Positions 23,601 to 34,230 of a DNA stretch of 64,000 nucleotides are shown here, piece by piece; position 1 is the stretch's first letter, and each line of letters begins with the position of its first letter. The stretch is from Plectranthus barbatus (lineage: Eukaryota > Streptophyta > Magnoliopsida > Lamiales > Lamiaceae). The notes below the pieces were generated by a model. The model worked only from the letters and a program-made list of their open reading frames with translations. It had not been told where the DNA came from and ran no database searches. The stretch is from the NCBI GenBank assembly GCA_026898455.1, contig JAPKLW010001687.1:49769-113768 (forward strand), written 5' to 3'. Both the position numbers and the translations under genes were made by a program.

Positions 23601-23739
23601 AAGCATTAACACCTCAAGAATCCTATATCCAGTATAAGCAAAGTAACAAAACTAATGAAACAAAACAAACTAAACATTGCAATTAAACAACTAAAGACTT
23701 ATTCCAAAAATCAACCTAATCAAAGCAAGTAAGTATTGG

Positions 23740-24642
23740 GTTGCCTCCCAACAAGCGCTTCTTTATAGTCAATAACTTGACTTCTTACCTCGAATTAGTC
23801 AATCATGATCGAGAGGAGCTGATCCGAAACTCATACCTTGCTCAAGTACCCAATGTTCATCTGGAAAAACAAGCTTCCGCCTTGCATTCCGAGGTGGCTC
23901 CTCATCCACACAAGCCTTCTTGGTTCTTCCTCGTTCATGCTCAAAATAATCCCCCGGCTCATTGCATTCTTCATTCTCTTCTTCCATGCGAGCTAAACCC
24001 GGATCATCTTCCTCCTTAAGCCTCTTTTCACTCCTCCTTTATCAATTTCCCTTTGTTCCTCAGCTCTTATTTCTCCAAGACTTCTTGTTGGTAAAGAGAA
24101 TACAACTTCCTTTCCACAACACCGGAAAGTCAATTCACCATTCTTCATATCGATAAGAGCATTGACTGTATGCAAGAAAGGCCTCCCAAAGATGAGGTGA
24201 ATACCTCCCTTATTCTCCATATCCATAATTAAGAAGTCACCCGGGAACGTGAAACTCAAAATCTCCACGTGCACGTCTTCAACAATCCCCTGTGGGCAAA
24301 ATAAAGTTTGATTAGCCATTTGAAGCACGTGGTTCGTGGGTTTCAATTCTCCTAGATCCAATTCTTTATACCAGCTCCAAGACATCACATTCACACTAGC
24401 CCTGAATCACACAAGGCTTTCTCAACATGAAAATCCCCAATCTTGCAACTTACAATAAAACTTCCTGGATCATCCTTCTTATTAGCTACTCTCTTTCCTT
24501 TGTTCTCATCTCTTCCATTTCCAAAGTCCTCCTCATCACTCAACTCATCCTCTATGAGTTCATCGAGCAACGGCACACGTTGAATCTCATCTGAAGTACG
24601 CATCTCTATGTCTCCCTTCTTTACATATTCAAAGAAGAGCAC
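23740..24642 (-). pseudogene. G1 protease region followed by a pol deletion
   Basis: The minus strand encodes a pepsin-like retroviral protease. The active-site segment ALCDSG is at about 24,400. After a frameshift comes a domain with CPQGIVEDVHVE and LIFGRPFLHT (about 24,330-24,170), as in Athila proteases. The following frame (23,987-23,799) is acid-rich and unassigned. At 23,775-23,740 comes the sequence AAGCGCTTGTTGGGAGGCAA, typical of the segment after gypsy integrase. RT, RNase H and integrase, about 3 kb in an intact element, are therefore missing between about 23,990 and 23,800. Confidence 0.7.
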
Positions 24643-24684
24643 TTCTTCGCTTTGATCTTCCTTTTCATACTTGACCTTTTCTTC

Positions 24685-25218
24685 TTAAACTACCTTCACT
24701 TCTTCTTTTACCACAAATTTTTCATTAGCTTCAAACTCCACTTTCTCTACCTTCGGAGTCATAACCAATGTCGTCTCATCTCTAGTTCGCTCACCTTCAA
24801 CCATGCTACAACTCTTCTTTTGTATCACCCCCGTGTCACTAGGGAACTTCCCAGCTTGGTGCTTCCCAATAAGTTGTTTAGCAATGGATGAAATTTGCAA
24901 TTGAATCTCCTCGAACATCCCATCATACTTCTCAAATTGTTTCTCCAATTCCTCATTAGGATTCTTCGTAGCCTCATGATTGCCAAATCTACCACTTCCA
25001 CCCACATAAACACCTTGCCTACTACTTCCCCCGCCTTCCAATTGCATTGGAGGATTTAGAGCATTGTTGGGGTTTGCGTAGGAGAAATTTGGGTGAAAGC
25101 GGTTGGAGGGATGATAATACATATTCCCCGGAGGGTTATATTGAGGTCGCATGTTGTTGTACCCCATTCTTTGATTTACAAAGTTCACGCTCTTCGGATA
25201 TCCATCCTCATACTTCAT
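24685..25218 (-). pseudogene. G1 gag, C-terminal part
   Basis: The 177-codon minus-strand frame begins at the junction with the copia solo LTR. It encodes an Asn/Pro/Gly-rich segment (RPQYNPPGNMYYHPSN) and then a helical region with LEKQFEKYDGMFEEIQLQIS, as in the second half of Athila gag. It ends at a TAA at 24,685. It is the continuation of the gag part at 26,668-27,560. Confidence 0.7.
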
Positions 25219-25219
25219 C

Positions 25220-26627
25220 TGTAGGGTTTTCTCGTGAACTGAATCACCAAAACTAATTTGAATTGGATCGATTTATAGATATTGTGCACAATTAAATATA
25301 CAATAAACCCTAGCATGCTCCTATGAATTTAATTCTCATAATTGTGGATTTAGGAATTTATCGTAACTCTGTAGTCTCTGTTCCGATCTTTTGCGTTTGA
25401 ACTTCCACTTTAATTCAACCACGAAATTCATTTTTTATCTGCGGAAGTAGAAATTAGAAATCTAATTTCTAGAATAAAAATTGAAATCAAAGAAAGAAAA
25501 TAAATCTGTTGTTCTCTAGATTAGATCTTCAGATCTATATCCCGGTGCGTTCAGATCTGCTACTGGTGAGGACTCCACAGATCTGTAATTTGAGTAGGAC
25601 CAGAATTCGAAAATTCTCCTCCTTTCCTGCAACAGGATCGGCGCCCACTCTCTCTCTCTAGGTTTAGTATTTTTCAACTGTCATATAAATTATGAGAGAG
25701 AGCTGTCTATTTATAGACCTAGGGTTATAAACTCTAATGGGCTCCTGGGCTCAATTCAGCAGACTTTCCTTTGGCCAGACCTGGGACCTAATGCAAATGA
25801 TAAAGTGGGCCTATAAATTAATTAATATTAATTCTTTTTACCACATAATTAATACTGACCTACCCCTTTATTACCACGTTGTGAGAACGGGCTGCATTAA
25901 TTGAGAATCCCCATATTTAAGGTTACCGGACATTCATTAATTAATCGGAGCCTCTGACAAGATCTAACTACAATTAATTAATATCTTATAATTCCTGAGT
26001 AGTACCACTCAATCCTTATCACTCGTGCCTGAACTTAATCAGCCTGCAGGACTTTGGCACGATGAATATTATTGAGCTCCTCAGGGAATGTCCCCATCCT
26101 ATTACTCGGATATCGATACCTAAACCCAATCTCAGGCAGTACTACACGAACCACTGTTACCCAAGATGCGGATATACGAGCACGTTACTTAGGCTCTCCA
26201 CCATGGCAAGTAAAAGCAACAGTTAATCCATGCAAACCCCTGAACCTTCGTTAGGGTTTGGACTCAATCAAAACGAGATCTTGTATTCGCTGATGTCAGA
26301 CAGACAAATACATCTCAGCGGTCCTTCAATACGCCACCCCTTGCGTACCAGCATGTCAAGTAACCAAGACAGACTACTTATTCCGACAATGCCGCAACCA
26401 TCCGGACAGACGTATCCTCATACGATGTCTTGGCTGTGATCAGGTTTATGTCTCACTAGGTCAAGTGATCATACTGTCTTCCGCGATCTACAACACGCCG
26501 TATGATCATCCCTATCGGTGAGATAAGAGGATACCATTGTTCGTTCACGTAGTTTGTTTAACAGATAGGAGAAATAAACCGTTGTATACTCATTATAATA
26601 AATGCTTTCAGTATACAAAACCCATCA
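25220..26627 (-). mobile_element. Solo copia LTR inserted in G1 gag
   Basis: The 1,408-bp segment reads TGTAGGGTTTTCTCGTGAAC...CAAAACCCATCA on the plus strand. It is flanked by TCATC at 25,215-25,219 and 26,628-26,632; the right copy lies in an ATC microsatellite, which slightly weakens it. It matches the 5' LTR of the copia element at 50,556-51,954 along its length by eye. No coding sequence or primer site is attached, so it is a solo LTR. Orientation is inferred from that relative, which lies on the minus strand. Confidence 0.88.
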
Positions 26628-26667
26628 TCATCATCATCATCATCATTAAATCATCCCTTCTACCACC

Positions 26668-27560
26668 CTAGGTAGACAATGCATCGAGCTTCTTTTGCAT
26701 CATGGCTATCTCCTTTTTCAACTCTTCAATTTCCTTAGTCTCATTTACCGTTTTCACTGTCCAGTAATCTTTCCTCTCCTTTGGCCTAAGATAACTATTT
26801 TTTGCCATTTTTTCGATGGTCCCCCAAGCTTCATCTTCCTCTTGATCGAGGAAGGCACCTCCCAATGAGGAATCCATCATAATCTTTGTCTCATAATTCA
26901 AGCCTCCATAAAACTGGCAAATTTGTTGACTCCTTGAAATTCCATGCCTTGGACATTTCATGAGCAAGTCCCGAAATCGGTCCCATGCCTCATAGAGAGG
27001 CTCATCGTATCTCTGGCCAAACGATGTGATCTCAGCTCTTCTCTTCAATGTGAGACTAGGAGGAAAGAACTTAAACAAAAACTTATCTCCTAATTCCTCC
27101 AATAAAGCTATATTCGACTTATCCAGCCCTTCAAACCAATGTCGAGCACCATCATGCAAGGAGAAAGAAAAAAACCTCAACTAGATTTGGTCCTGTGGCA
27201 CTTGATTGATCTTTATCGTATCCGTTATCTCCAAAAATCTTGAGATATGAACATTCGGATCTTCCGTAGCATGGCCCCCAAACTGATTATTCTGGATCAT
27301 TTGGACCAACTACGGTTTAATCTCGAATTGAGTGGCGTTCACTCCCAAGCAGAACCCATCGGTTGCTTGCTCCCCTTGCGGCCTAAATAAATTTTGAAGC
27401 GGCCTTCTCGGTTCATTCCTTTCATTGATTATAACCCTCATTAGCTCCAATTGTCTTTCCAACTCATCTATCCTTCCTGTCTCTTGTCAGTTTTCCATGT
27501 CGATCTCTATGCCAACTCTTTCACCTTCAAATATTTCTCAGAATTTTTGCTCTTCTCTCG
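26668..27560 (-). pseudogene. G1 gag, N-terminal part (retrotransposon gag domain)
   Basis: The minus-strand frame holds GGHATEDPNVHISRFLEI, a TAG stop near 27,183, and then FFSFSLHDGARHWFEGLD, FLFKFFPPSLT and EAWDRFRDLLMKCPRHGI, the core of the retrotransposon gag domain. It ends in a Lys/Glu coiled-coil and a stop at 26,668. Left of this is the copia solo LTR, beyond which gag continues at 25,218. The segment right of about 27,420 is the degraded gag N-terminus. Confidence 0.75.
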
Positions 27561-27754
27561 CACGAGCCTTTAACCTTGTTATCCTAAACTACCTACAAAA
27601 TCCAACAACAATTCTCAAATAAAAGACAAAATCTAACAGCAAATCAACCAAACAACTAATCAAACAAAAGTTATTAATCACCTAGACAATTTAACAAACA
27701 CCTAGCTTACAATATCCACACTTTCAACAATATCCAAGAACCTACTAATTAAGA

Positions 27755-27772
27755 TCCCCGGCAACGGTGCCA
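27755..27772 (-). promoter_or_regulatory. Primer-binding site of G1 (tRNA-Asp type)
   Basis: The minus strand reads TGGCACCGTTGCCGGGGA, one base different from the TGGCGCCGTTGCCGGGGA site typical of Athila elements. It lies 6 bases from the LTR edge at 27,779. Confidence 0.85.
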
Positions 27773-27894
27773 AAAACTTGATGAGGCTAACAATAACAGG
27801 ATATGCATTGTCAAGACCCATGAAAGCATATTGTAAATGAGAGAGGAGAGATTTCAGCTCTAGAACAGGTAGTTCGGGCAATTTTTCAGCCTCA

Positions 27895-28045
27895 GCAACC
27901 GCTGTGTCGGTCTACACAGCGGTCATGTCGATCGATACAGAAGTAATTTTTTTCTTCTTTTTCTTTCCTGATGTTGTGTCAACCAAGGGGGTGGAACCGC
28001 TGTGTCGATCGACAGGCTCCCTGTCGATCGACACAACCATTTTTC
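27895..28045. repeat. Palindrome array in the G2 protease-RT linker
   Basis: TGTCGGTCTACACAG, TGTCGATCGATACAG, TGTCGATCGACAGG and CTGTCGATCGACACA occur within 150 bp. They occupy the same place in the element as the CGGCCGAGAT-type array of the plus-strand Athila element (46,380-46,625). Confidence 0.75.
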
Positions 28046-28216
28046 AGAGGCAGTTGACATGCCTTTCATGTCAAGCGAAACAAAGGACTTTGCTCAATTT
28101 TTTCTCCTTCTTCCACTTATTGGCTTGGCAGGGGCTCCCTTTTGTTCTTCTTTGCCCTGGGTAACTCTTCCTTCACATCAAGCTCCATAAAAAAGTCAAG
28201 AAGTTCATCACAAGCT

Positions 28217-28972
28217 TCATCTAATGTTGTATGAGAACAAAGAGTGGTGCAAACATTTTTCTAGAAAATCAGGGTCAAAATCAATTGAAAAAATAGGAGA
28301 AGAAAAGACCAGATCAAAATTGTCGATGACATGGCATTCCTCCTGGTAACTCCCATCATCGTGTTTCTGCATGGATTTATACATCGAGAAAGTCACAGAT
28401 TCCTCATTGACTCGGAATGTCAGCTTCCCATCTCCAATATCGATTAGGGATCCTCCGATCCTCAGAAATGGTCTCCCTAGAATTAGCGGGATATTGTGAT
28501 CCTCCTCCATGTCCAAAACAATGAAATCTGCAGGAAGTATAAAGTCTTTCACCTTTGCCAAAACATCCTCAACAATTCCTCTAGGATAAGAGATCGATCT
28601 AGCAGCCATCTGAAGAGTGATAGTAGTCAGCTTGATGTCTTCAATCTCCAGTATCTAGAAAATCGATAGCGGCATTAGATTGATGCTTGCTCCAGAATCG
28701 CATAGCACCTTGCCGAATATCTCATCACCAATAACACAAGAAATAGTGAATGAACCTGGATCTTCTCTTTTCAGAGGCATCTTCTTTTGAATAACAACAC
28801 TGTATTCCTCGAACAGGTTCACCGTCTCGTGTTGCAACATTGGCCTCTTTTGAGAGACCATATCCTTGAGGAATTTGATGTACCCCGGCATCTCCTGCAA
28901 GGCTTTCACGAGAGGCGTGTTGATGTGCACCTTCTTCATATTCTCTAAAAACTGTGCATACCTCTCATTCAT
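28217..28972 (-). pseudogene. G2 protease region
   Basis: The minus strand encodes the segment before protease (MNERYAQFLENMKKVHIN), the active-site block FGKVLCDSGASINLMPLS, then after a break YPRGIVEDVLAKVKDFI and IPLILGRPFLRIGG, ending in the acid-rich linker. CDSGAS is the catalytic aspartate motif. A TAG and a frame break near 28,655 separate the two halves. Protein identity to the 45,430-46,401 copy is high by eye. Confidence 0.75.
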
Positions 28973-29024
28973 CTTCTTCTTGGAAAATCATTGTGGAAAT
29001 GACATCGAGGACAGCTTTTCACCG

Positions 29025-29130
29025 GGACCTTGCGGCTGTGTCGGTCGACAAGGAGGTGTGTCGACTGACACACCAACATTAATGTCAATTGTATTATTGC
29101 CTCTGTGTCGATCGATAGGGGGATTATCAT
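29025..29130. repeat. Palindrome array at the G2 gag C-terminus
   Basis: TGTGTCGGTCGACAAGG, TGTGTCGACTGACACACC and TGTGTCGATCGATAGG lie in the coding linker between gag and protease. The plus-strand relative has GTCTCGGCCGAGACAGAG at the matching place (45,323). Confidence 0.75.
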
Positions 29131-29229
29131 CAAAATAGAGGCATCAGCCGCGGGCTCCTCCACTTTTCACTCCATTCTTCAACTTCTGAATCGGATCCTT
29201 TCTTTTAGGGTCCTTTGTAAGACTTGCCA

Positions 29230-30764
29230 CCCCTCAAGGTGATGGCATTGACCTAATTTTTCTGATTCACCTAAGTGTTGCTTGGTAACTGCCTTTGGTT
29301 GTGTTGAGCTCCAAGGGAAGTGGCAATCTGACTGACCTGGGTCTCAATCATCTGAACATGTTTCTCTACCCGATCCACCTTGGTGTTGATTCCAACAACA
29401 TCATGCTCTAATTTTCCTACTCTTTGATCAGACCTTTGCATGAACTTGGCTAGGATCTCCTCGAGGTTTGACTTCTTCGGCTCCACAATAGCCACATTCT
29501 GCACATTAAATCCAGCAGGTGGTTGCTCGACAGCATTAGGATTTTAATACGAGAAACCAGGGTGGTTTCTTGCATTGTTGGGATTGTAGTTTTGATTGTA
29601 GCCTTGATTTTGTGAATATCCTCCTCGGTAGTTATTCTGATAGCTACCTTGTTGGATAAAATTAATGTCCACAACATCACCATAGAAGACAAAATTGGAT
29701 TGACAGCAGCAACGGTTCGTCCAGTTTCCATTTTGGTTTAGTCTTCTCTTAGCTTCTTTATCTCTGCCAGCAAATCTACCTCGGGGTTGACTACCTTCTC
29801 CATAGCTTTGACGGGTGCCTATCGGACATTAGACCATCTGTGACTGTTGTTTGCCATCTTCTGAAAGAAGTCCATAGCCTGTTTGGGACCCTTTGTGAGT
29901 CAACAGTTCTGTCGTTCAGTCCATCATAGAAGGTCTCAGCTCGCTCCCCCCAAAGATAAACTGTGGACAGGGCACACTCTCAGCAACTCTTTGTAGCGCT
30001 CCCAAGCTTCATAAAAGTTCTCGTCCGGCCTCTGAGCGAATCTAGTGATTTCCTTCCTCCTCTATCAGATGACACTGGGTGGAAAGAAATTAGCTAAGAA
30101 TTCATTCCTCAATTATGCCCAAGTGCTGATGTTTCTTTTGTCCAAAGCAGAGAACCATGACTGAGCCTTGTCTCGCAAAGAAAAGGTAAAAAGCCTCAAC
30201 CGGATAGCACTCTGGCTGACTCCATTGATTTTGGCAGTGTTGCAAGCATTATGAACTTGTCAAGGTGGGAATAGGGGTCCTCAGTAGCTCAGCCCCCAAA
30301 TTGATTCTGCTGAACCATCTACACCAGACCAGTCTTCAGTTCGAAATAATTGGCATTGATGCCAATTCTGAAATCAGTCTCTTGGAATTTCAGCCTGTAT
30401 CTTTTTGGATAGCATCCTCATCCTCATCCTCATCAGCATCAGATCGAGGATCGGCATCCTCCTCTTCATCATCTGAGAGGTCACCAGGTGGTCGTTGATT
30501 GCCCCGAGGGTTTTTGTTGTTGTTTCTTTCCAGCTCCAGCACCCTCATGCGCTCCCTCATGGTTCGAACCTCTCTCATAAGCTCAGCTGCTTGTTCTACA
30601 GTAAGGGCATTAGCCTCAACGGGTGGATTTGCCTCAGTCATAATGACAGTCTGACTGCTTGGAACTTTGACCTCTCGGTTTCTCCTACTATTGTTTCTTC
30701 TGCACATGACTTTAATTTCAGGATCAAATTCAATTGGTGTTTTGCCACTCCTCCTTGTTTTCAT
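29230..30764 (-). pseudogene. G2 gag
   Basis: The frame begins MKTRRSGKTPIEFDPEIK and runs through a basic region and an acid stretch (DEDEDEDAIQK) to a break at about 30,390. The middle (retrotransposon gag domain) is present but broken by several stops and shifts between 30,390 and 29,740. The C-terminal part (29,730-29,271) has the gag coil KSNLEEILAKFMQRS. It ends near the Athila ITLRGGK-type block, here disrupted. The order matches the 43,656-45,429 gene segment by segment. Confidence 0.7.
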
Positions 30765-30869
30765 AAACGGCCTTAGAGAAATAAAAGAGAAGAGTGAGTA
30801 ATAAGAAAATAGCAAAGTAAAAGAAGTAAATAAAAAAGTAAACAAAATTTTTTTTTTTAGAAAATGACC

Positions 30870-30960
30870 TCTATGTCGATTGACAGGGCTATCTCGGTCG
30901 ACACAGATGCAACAACTGTGTAGATCGACAACTTGTATGTCAGTCGATATAGAGGTGAAA
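30870..30960. repeat. Palindrome array in the G2 leader before gag
   Basis: TGTCGATTGACAGGG, TCTCGGTCGACACAG, TGTAGATCGACAAC and TGTCAGTCGATATAG are clustered between the primer site and the gag start. The plus-strand relative has its own variants at the same place (43,449-43,530). Confidence 0.75.
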
Positions 30961-31095
30961 ACTAAAAAGAAAATCTGGCAAAAATTATAAAGGGAAATTA
31001 AAAAAAAACCTTGAAAAAATTTAAAGGGAAATTAAAATTACAACTCAAATCAATAACCCTAGAACATAATCAGTAACAAGATAATTCTAAACAAT

Positions 31096-31113
31096 CCCTG
31101 GCAACGACGCCAA
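31096..31113 (-). promoter_or_regulatory. Primer-binding site of G2
   Basis: The minus strand reads TGGCGTCGTTGCCAGGGA, two bases different from the Athila site. It lies 5 bases from the LTR end ...GTGATCA at 31,119. Confidence 0.85.
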
Positions 31114-31168
31114 AATTTGATCACTAAATTTTTAATGATACTATAGTTTAGTGGTAAATTGAAATTAT

Positions 31169-32303
31169 TGTTGGTCCCTGATCAGAGTTATGATATATGC
31201 AGCGGAAGTATTAAAGATTATCTTGCACGTATCTTGCTAAGGTCATAACTTAGCAAGTGTTTATCTAAATGTTATAGCTCGTGTAATCTTTCGGTTGATT
31301 ACAGTTTATACTACAACACTTGATGTGTTGAGTTTCAAATGATTTAATCAGCAACTAAACAGCGAAACAAAAAAGTAAATGACACAAGGATTTTTATAGT
31401 GGTTCGAACAATTGTTCTACGTCCACTCTCCAGTCCTCTGACTGAAAATTCACTAGAAGAATTAGTACAAGGTCAGGCCTGATCTCTAACATTGAGCAGC
31501 TCCTCCGTCTGGTCAGCGCACACTTTCAAGCAACTCGATCTCCAATCATCAACCGGTGTCGCTCCTAAGAGTGAGGACAAACCTCCCTTCTCCTTGGACG
31601 TTGACAGCTGGGAGTTTTATAGTTCTTCCCAGAACCTATCCTTGTGTTGGCGTAGCCCGTACGAATCACTCTTGCACCGTAATATTGACTGCTAGATTCT
31701 TTCTAGAATAGAAAGAATACTAAAGTTACCTTTTGAAGATAAACTTCACAGGTCTTCGAGCTTCTATTATGAAAGCTTGTAGAAAGCTTCAATTAAGAAC
31801 TTAGCTTGGATGAGTTTGCGTAATGGAGAGAATAAATTTGATCTCTTTTGTTATCTTATGTTTGTACGAAGTTGCGAACCCTTGAATCAAATAAGGATGA
31901 CACCTATTTATAGGTGAAGATTCAAACAGCCGTTTGAGTCTTATCCGTTAGACTCAAAGGGAATGCTCGCCTATCTGCATGCTTCCTTTTTCTACAATGG
32001 ACAGAGACTCTTCAAGTCCCTTTGTCTCTGATTGGCGTAGCATCTATCTTTAGCCGTCTCTTGTCAGAACGGATCCTTTGTAGGTTTGAACCCCTTTTCC
32101 TTTCATGATGATTATTCCATCCTCTTGAATGGTTGTATCTTGTCGTAACTCGAGTATGAATTCCTATACAGGACTTTTACAATTGACTCGATACTAAGTT
32201 GATATAGCTTTGACCCATCAAAACACATCAAACTTTGATAATGAACTGGTTTACAGTGGAGGGGTCTAACAATATTCCTAACAATCTAATAATATTCCTA
32301 ACA
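31169..32303 (-). mobile_element. Copia-type LTR, probably a minus-strand 3' LTR
   Basis: The segment reads TGTTGGTCCCTGATCAG on the left and ends ATATTCCTAACA, with the end duplicated (32,283 and 32,303). It interrupts the 5' LTR stub of G2. A minus-strand coiled-coil ORF follows to the right with a 0.5-kb gap, the arrangement expected for a 3' LTR. The non-coding gap 32,304-32,801 has no recognised gene. No second LTR or target duplication was found, so orientation is tentative. Confidence 0.55.
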
Positions 32304-32801
32304 ATTTCCCATTTTTTGTGCGATCAAAGCCACTATCTTAAGCTTTAATTCTTGACTGATCATGGGAAAGTTGATTATTGAGATTACATAAAATTTCCTA
32401 TCAATTCTATTCTCAGTGTCTCAACTCCCGTAGACTCAGCATTGTTCCTAAACATTCCCCCTTAATATATCAAGGGTATTGCTCGATAAACAAGTCAATC
32501 AGGTAAATAACTTCAAGATCATATTATCAAATAAGTACAAATCATATTCACACATCATATCATCAAGCAATCACATGAACATTTCACACATATACATTCC
32601 ACGCAGTTTGCTGATTACACTAAGTGTGTAATTTCAGCTTATTCATTTAGATCAGCGTTGGACAATGAGATGTTGTCGTCAACCTGGGTTAGTTTCTATT
32701 GATAATCATGCATTTTCCCATACAGTCACGTAACCTAAATTGAAATGTATCCAATTTTTTTTTTGTTAAAACAGCTAAAAGATGTAGAGTTTGGAGAGAT
32801 A

Positions 32802-33440
32802 TTACTTATTTGTCATCGAGGAGTCTGAATCAGCAGCATTCTTGGCACTTGAGGAGCCGGCAGTGGGCTTCTTCATTTTGCTGAGAGTTTCTGTTGTTTT
32901 TTTCATGAAGTTGTCCACGAGAGCTTCTCGTTCTTTTCTTCTGATTCTTTCCTTCTCTTCAATTCTTCTTTGTTCCTCTCTCTCTTCCTCTTCACATTGT
33001 CTCCTTAGCTCTTCCTCCTATAGTCTTCTCGCTTCCAATCGACGAATCCTTTCTTCTTGCTCCATTCTTCTTTCTGCTTCTTCAGCTAACCTCTTCTCTT
33101 CCCCCTCTTTGATCGCAACAAAAATTCCAGTGGAGAAGGTCTCGAAGTTGTCGAGTTGGATGGAAAGAATCTCGTCTTTAGCTTCAGACACTTTGGTAGA
33201 GATTTCCCTGTTCATGATTGGTATCATTTGCTCTCCGATACTCCGTTCTACCATGGTATGAATGTAGTGCTGGAGATCTCTCTGATAGGTGCTGGTATTC
33301 ACAGGCTCAATTGCTATGAACGCAGGGTCTTCAGCAGGTACAATTTGATTTTCAGCGGTAGACATGAGAGCACTGGTTGCCAATCTTGCATTAGAAGTAG
33401 ATGGTTGCCAATCCTGCGCCTCCCCCGCATCTTCATTCAA
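32802..33440 (-). pseudogene. Charged coiled-coil ORF after pol (env-like position)
   Basis: A 213-codon minus-strand frame contains one TAG at about 33,018. The N-terminal 70 residues are mixed, then a long Glu/Arg-rich coiled-coil (KEGEEKRLAEEAERRMEQEE) runs to a Ser-rich tail ending in TAA at 32,802. It resembles the degraded ORF at 16,380-16,945 in layout. Position next to a putative 3' LTR suggests the additional ORF of a Sirevirus-like copia element. No known domain is recognised. Confidence 0.45.
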
Positions 33441-33549
33441 CCCCCGACCCCCCCTTCCTAATCCCGCATATAGTAACTGGCTTCACCACAACCAATGGCT
33501 CCTAAGTCTCCTTTTATCCTCATTAACTAAAGAAGCCATGGCTGAGGTA

Positions 33550-34230
33550 TTAGGGTGCACGTCATCTCACGCTGGTTGGACCGAGATCACGAAGGAACCA
33601 ATGCTCTCGATGCAACTTTCAGCAACAAATCGAAGTCCCGTGAGATACATTTAAAGGATTATCTTCAACTTATTAAAAGAGGATCTGCAATCAACTCTCT
33701 GCTATCGGTTGTCCCATTGATGACACTGGTAAAGTGCATTGGTTCCTTCGTGGTCTCGGTCCTTCATTTGCCACCTTCTCTGTTGCGCAAATGGCTCTCA
33801 CTCAATTGTCGTCCTTCCATGATTTGCTTTCAAAAGCTGAGAGCTTTGCAATCTTTTAGGACTCTCTTGAACCTTCTGCTCCATCTACCGTGGCTTTCTA
33901 TGGTAATACTCATTTTGCTGGACTGCCGCCATCTCATCCAAATTCTGCTCGTGGCATTCTTGGTAGTGGAAACAATCCTCGGCCTACCGGTAATCGTGGT
34001 CGTGGTAAAAACAAGTCTCGTTGTGTCCCTCGTTGTTAGATTTGCCGACAGGATGGTCACTATGCCACATTTTGTCCGCAATGTTACCTCCCAGCTCAAC
34101 AATTTTCTTCTGCAAATTTGGCTGAAGCATTTAATGCTAATTACTCCATTACTCCTAATTCTTCCGATTGATTTCTAGATACTGGAGCTTCCGCACATGA
34201 CTCCTACCGCTGCCACTCTTTGGGTCTAGA
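33550..34230 (+). pseudogene. Copia gag and start of protease
   Basis: In shifting plus-strand frames the sequence encodes a UBN2-type copia gag: HLKDYLQLIKRGSA (about 33,640), KVHWFLRGLGPSFATFSVAQ, a zinc knuckle around CRQDGHYATFC (about 34,050) and FLDTGASAHD, the protease active site (about 34,180). There are at least three frameshifts or stops, so it is dead. It is cut on both sides and lies in the orientation opposite to the ORF at 32,802-33,440, so it is a separate fragment. Confidence 0.75.

Larger units (their letters stand above)
17218..27792 (-). mobile_element. Athila-type Ty3/gypsy element G1, decayed, with nested solo LTRs
   Basis: Read on the minus strand the order is: a stub of the 5' LTR (27,792-27,779), a tRNA-Asp-type primer site (27,772-27,755), gag (split by a copia solo LTR), protease, a large deletion of RT, RNase H and integrase, an env-like ORF (split by a gypsy solo LTR), a long non-coding stretch, a polypurine tract and a 3' LTR (18,646-17,218). 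The primer site and the env-like ORF downstream of pol mark the Athila clade. Stops and frameshifts occur in every ORF. The 5' LTR shares only the first 13 bases with the 3' LTR before element G2 begins. Confidence 0.75.
27793..31168 (-). mobile_element. Athila-type element G2, 5' part only
   Basis: Read on the minus strand it has a short stub of 5' LTR (31,168-31,119), a primer site (31,113-31,096), a leader with palindromes, gag (30,764-29,230), protease (28,972-28,217) and a linker that stops at 27,793 before RT. The LTR stub is cut at 31,169 by a copia LTR. The left edge is fused directly to the 5' LTR stub of G1. Proteins are close to those of the plus-strand element at 42,000-47,715 but carry a different palindrome type (TGTCGATCGACA). 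Confidence 0.75.
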
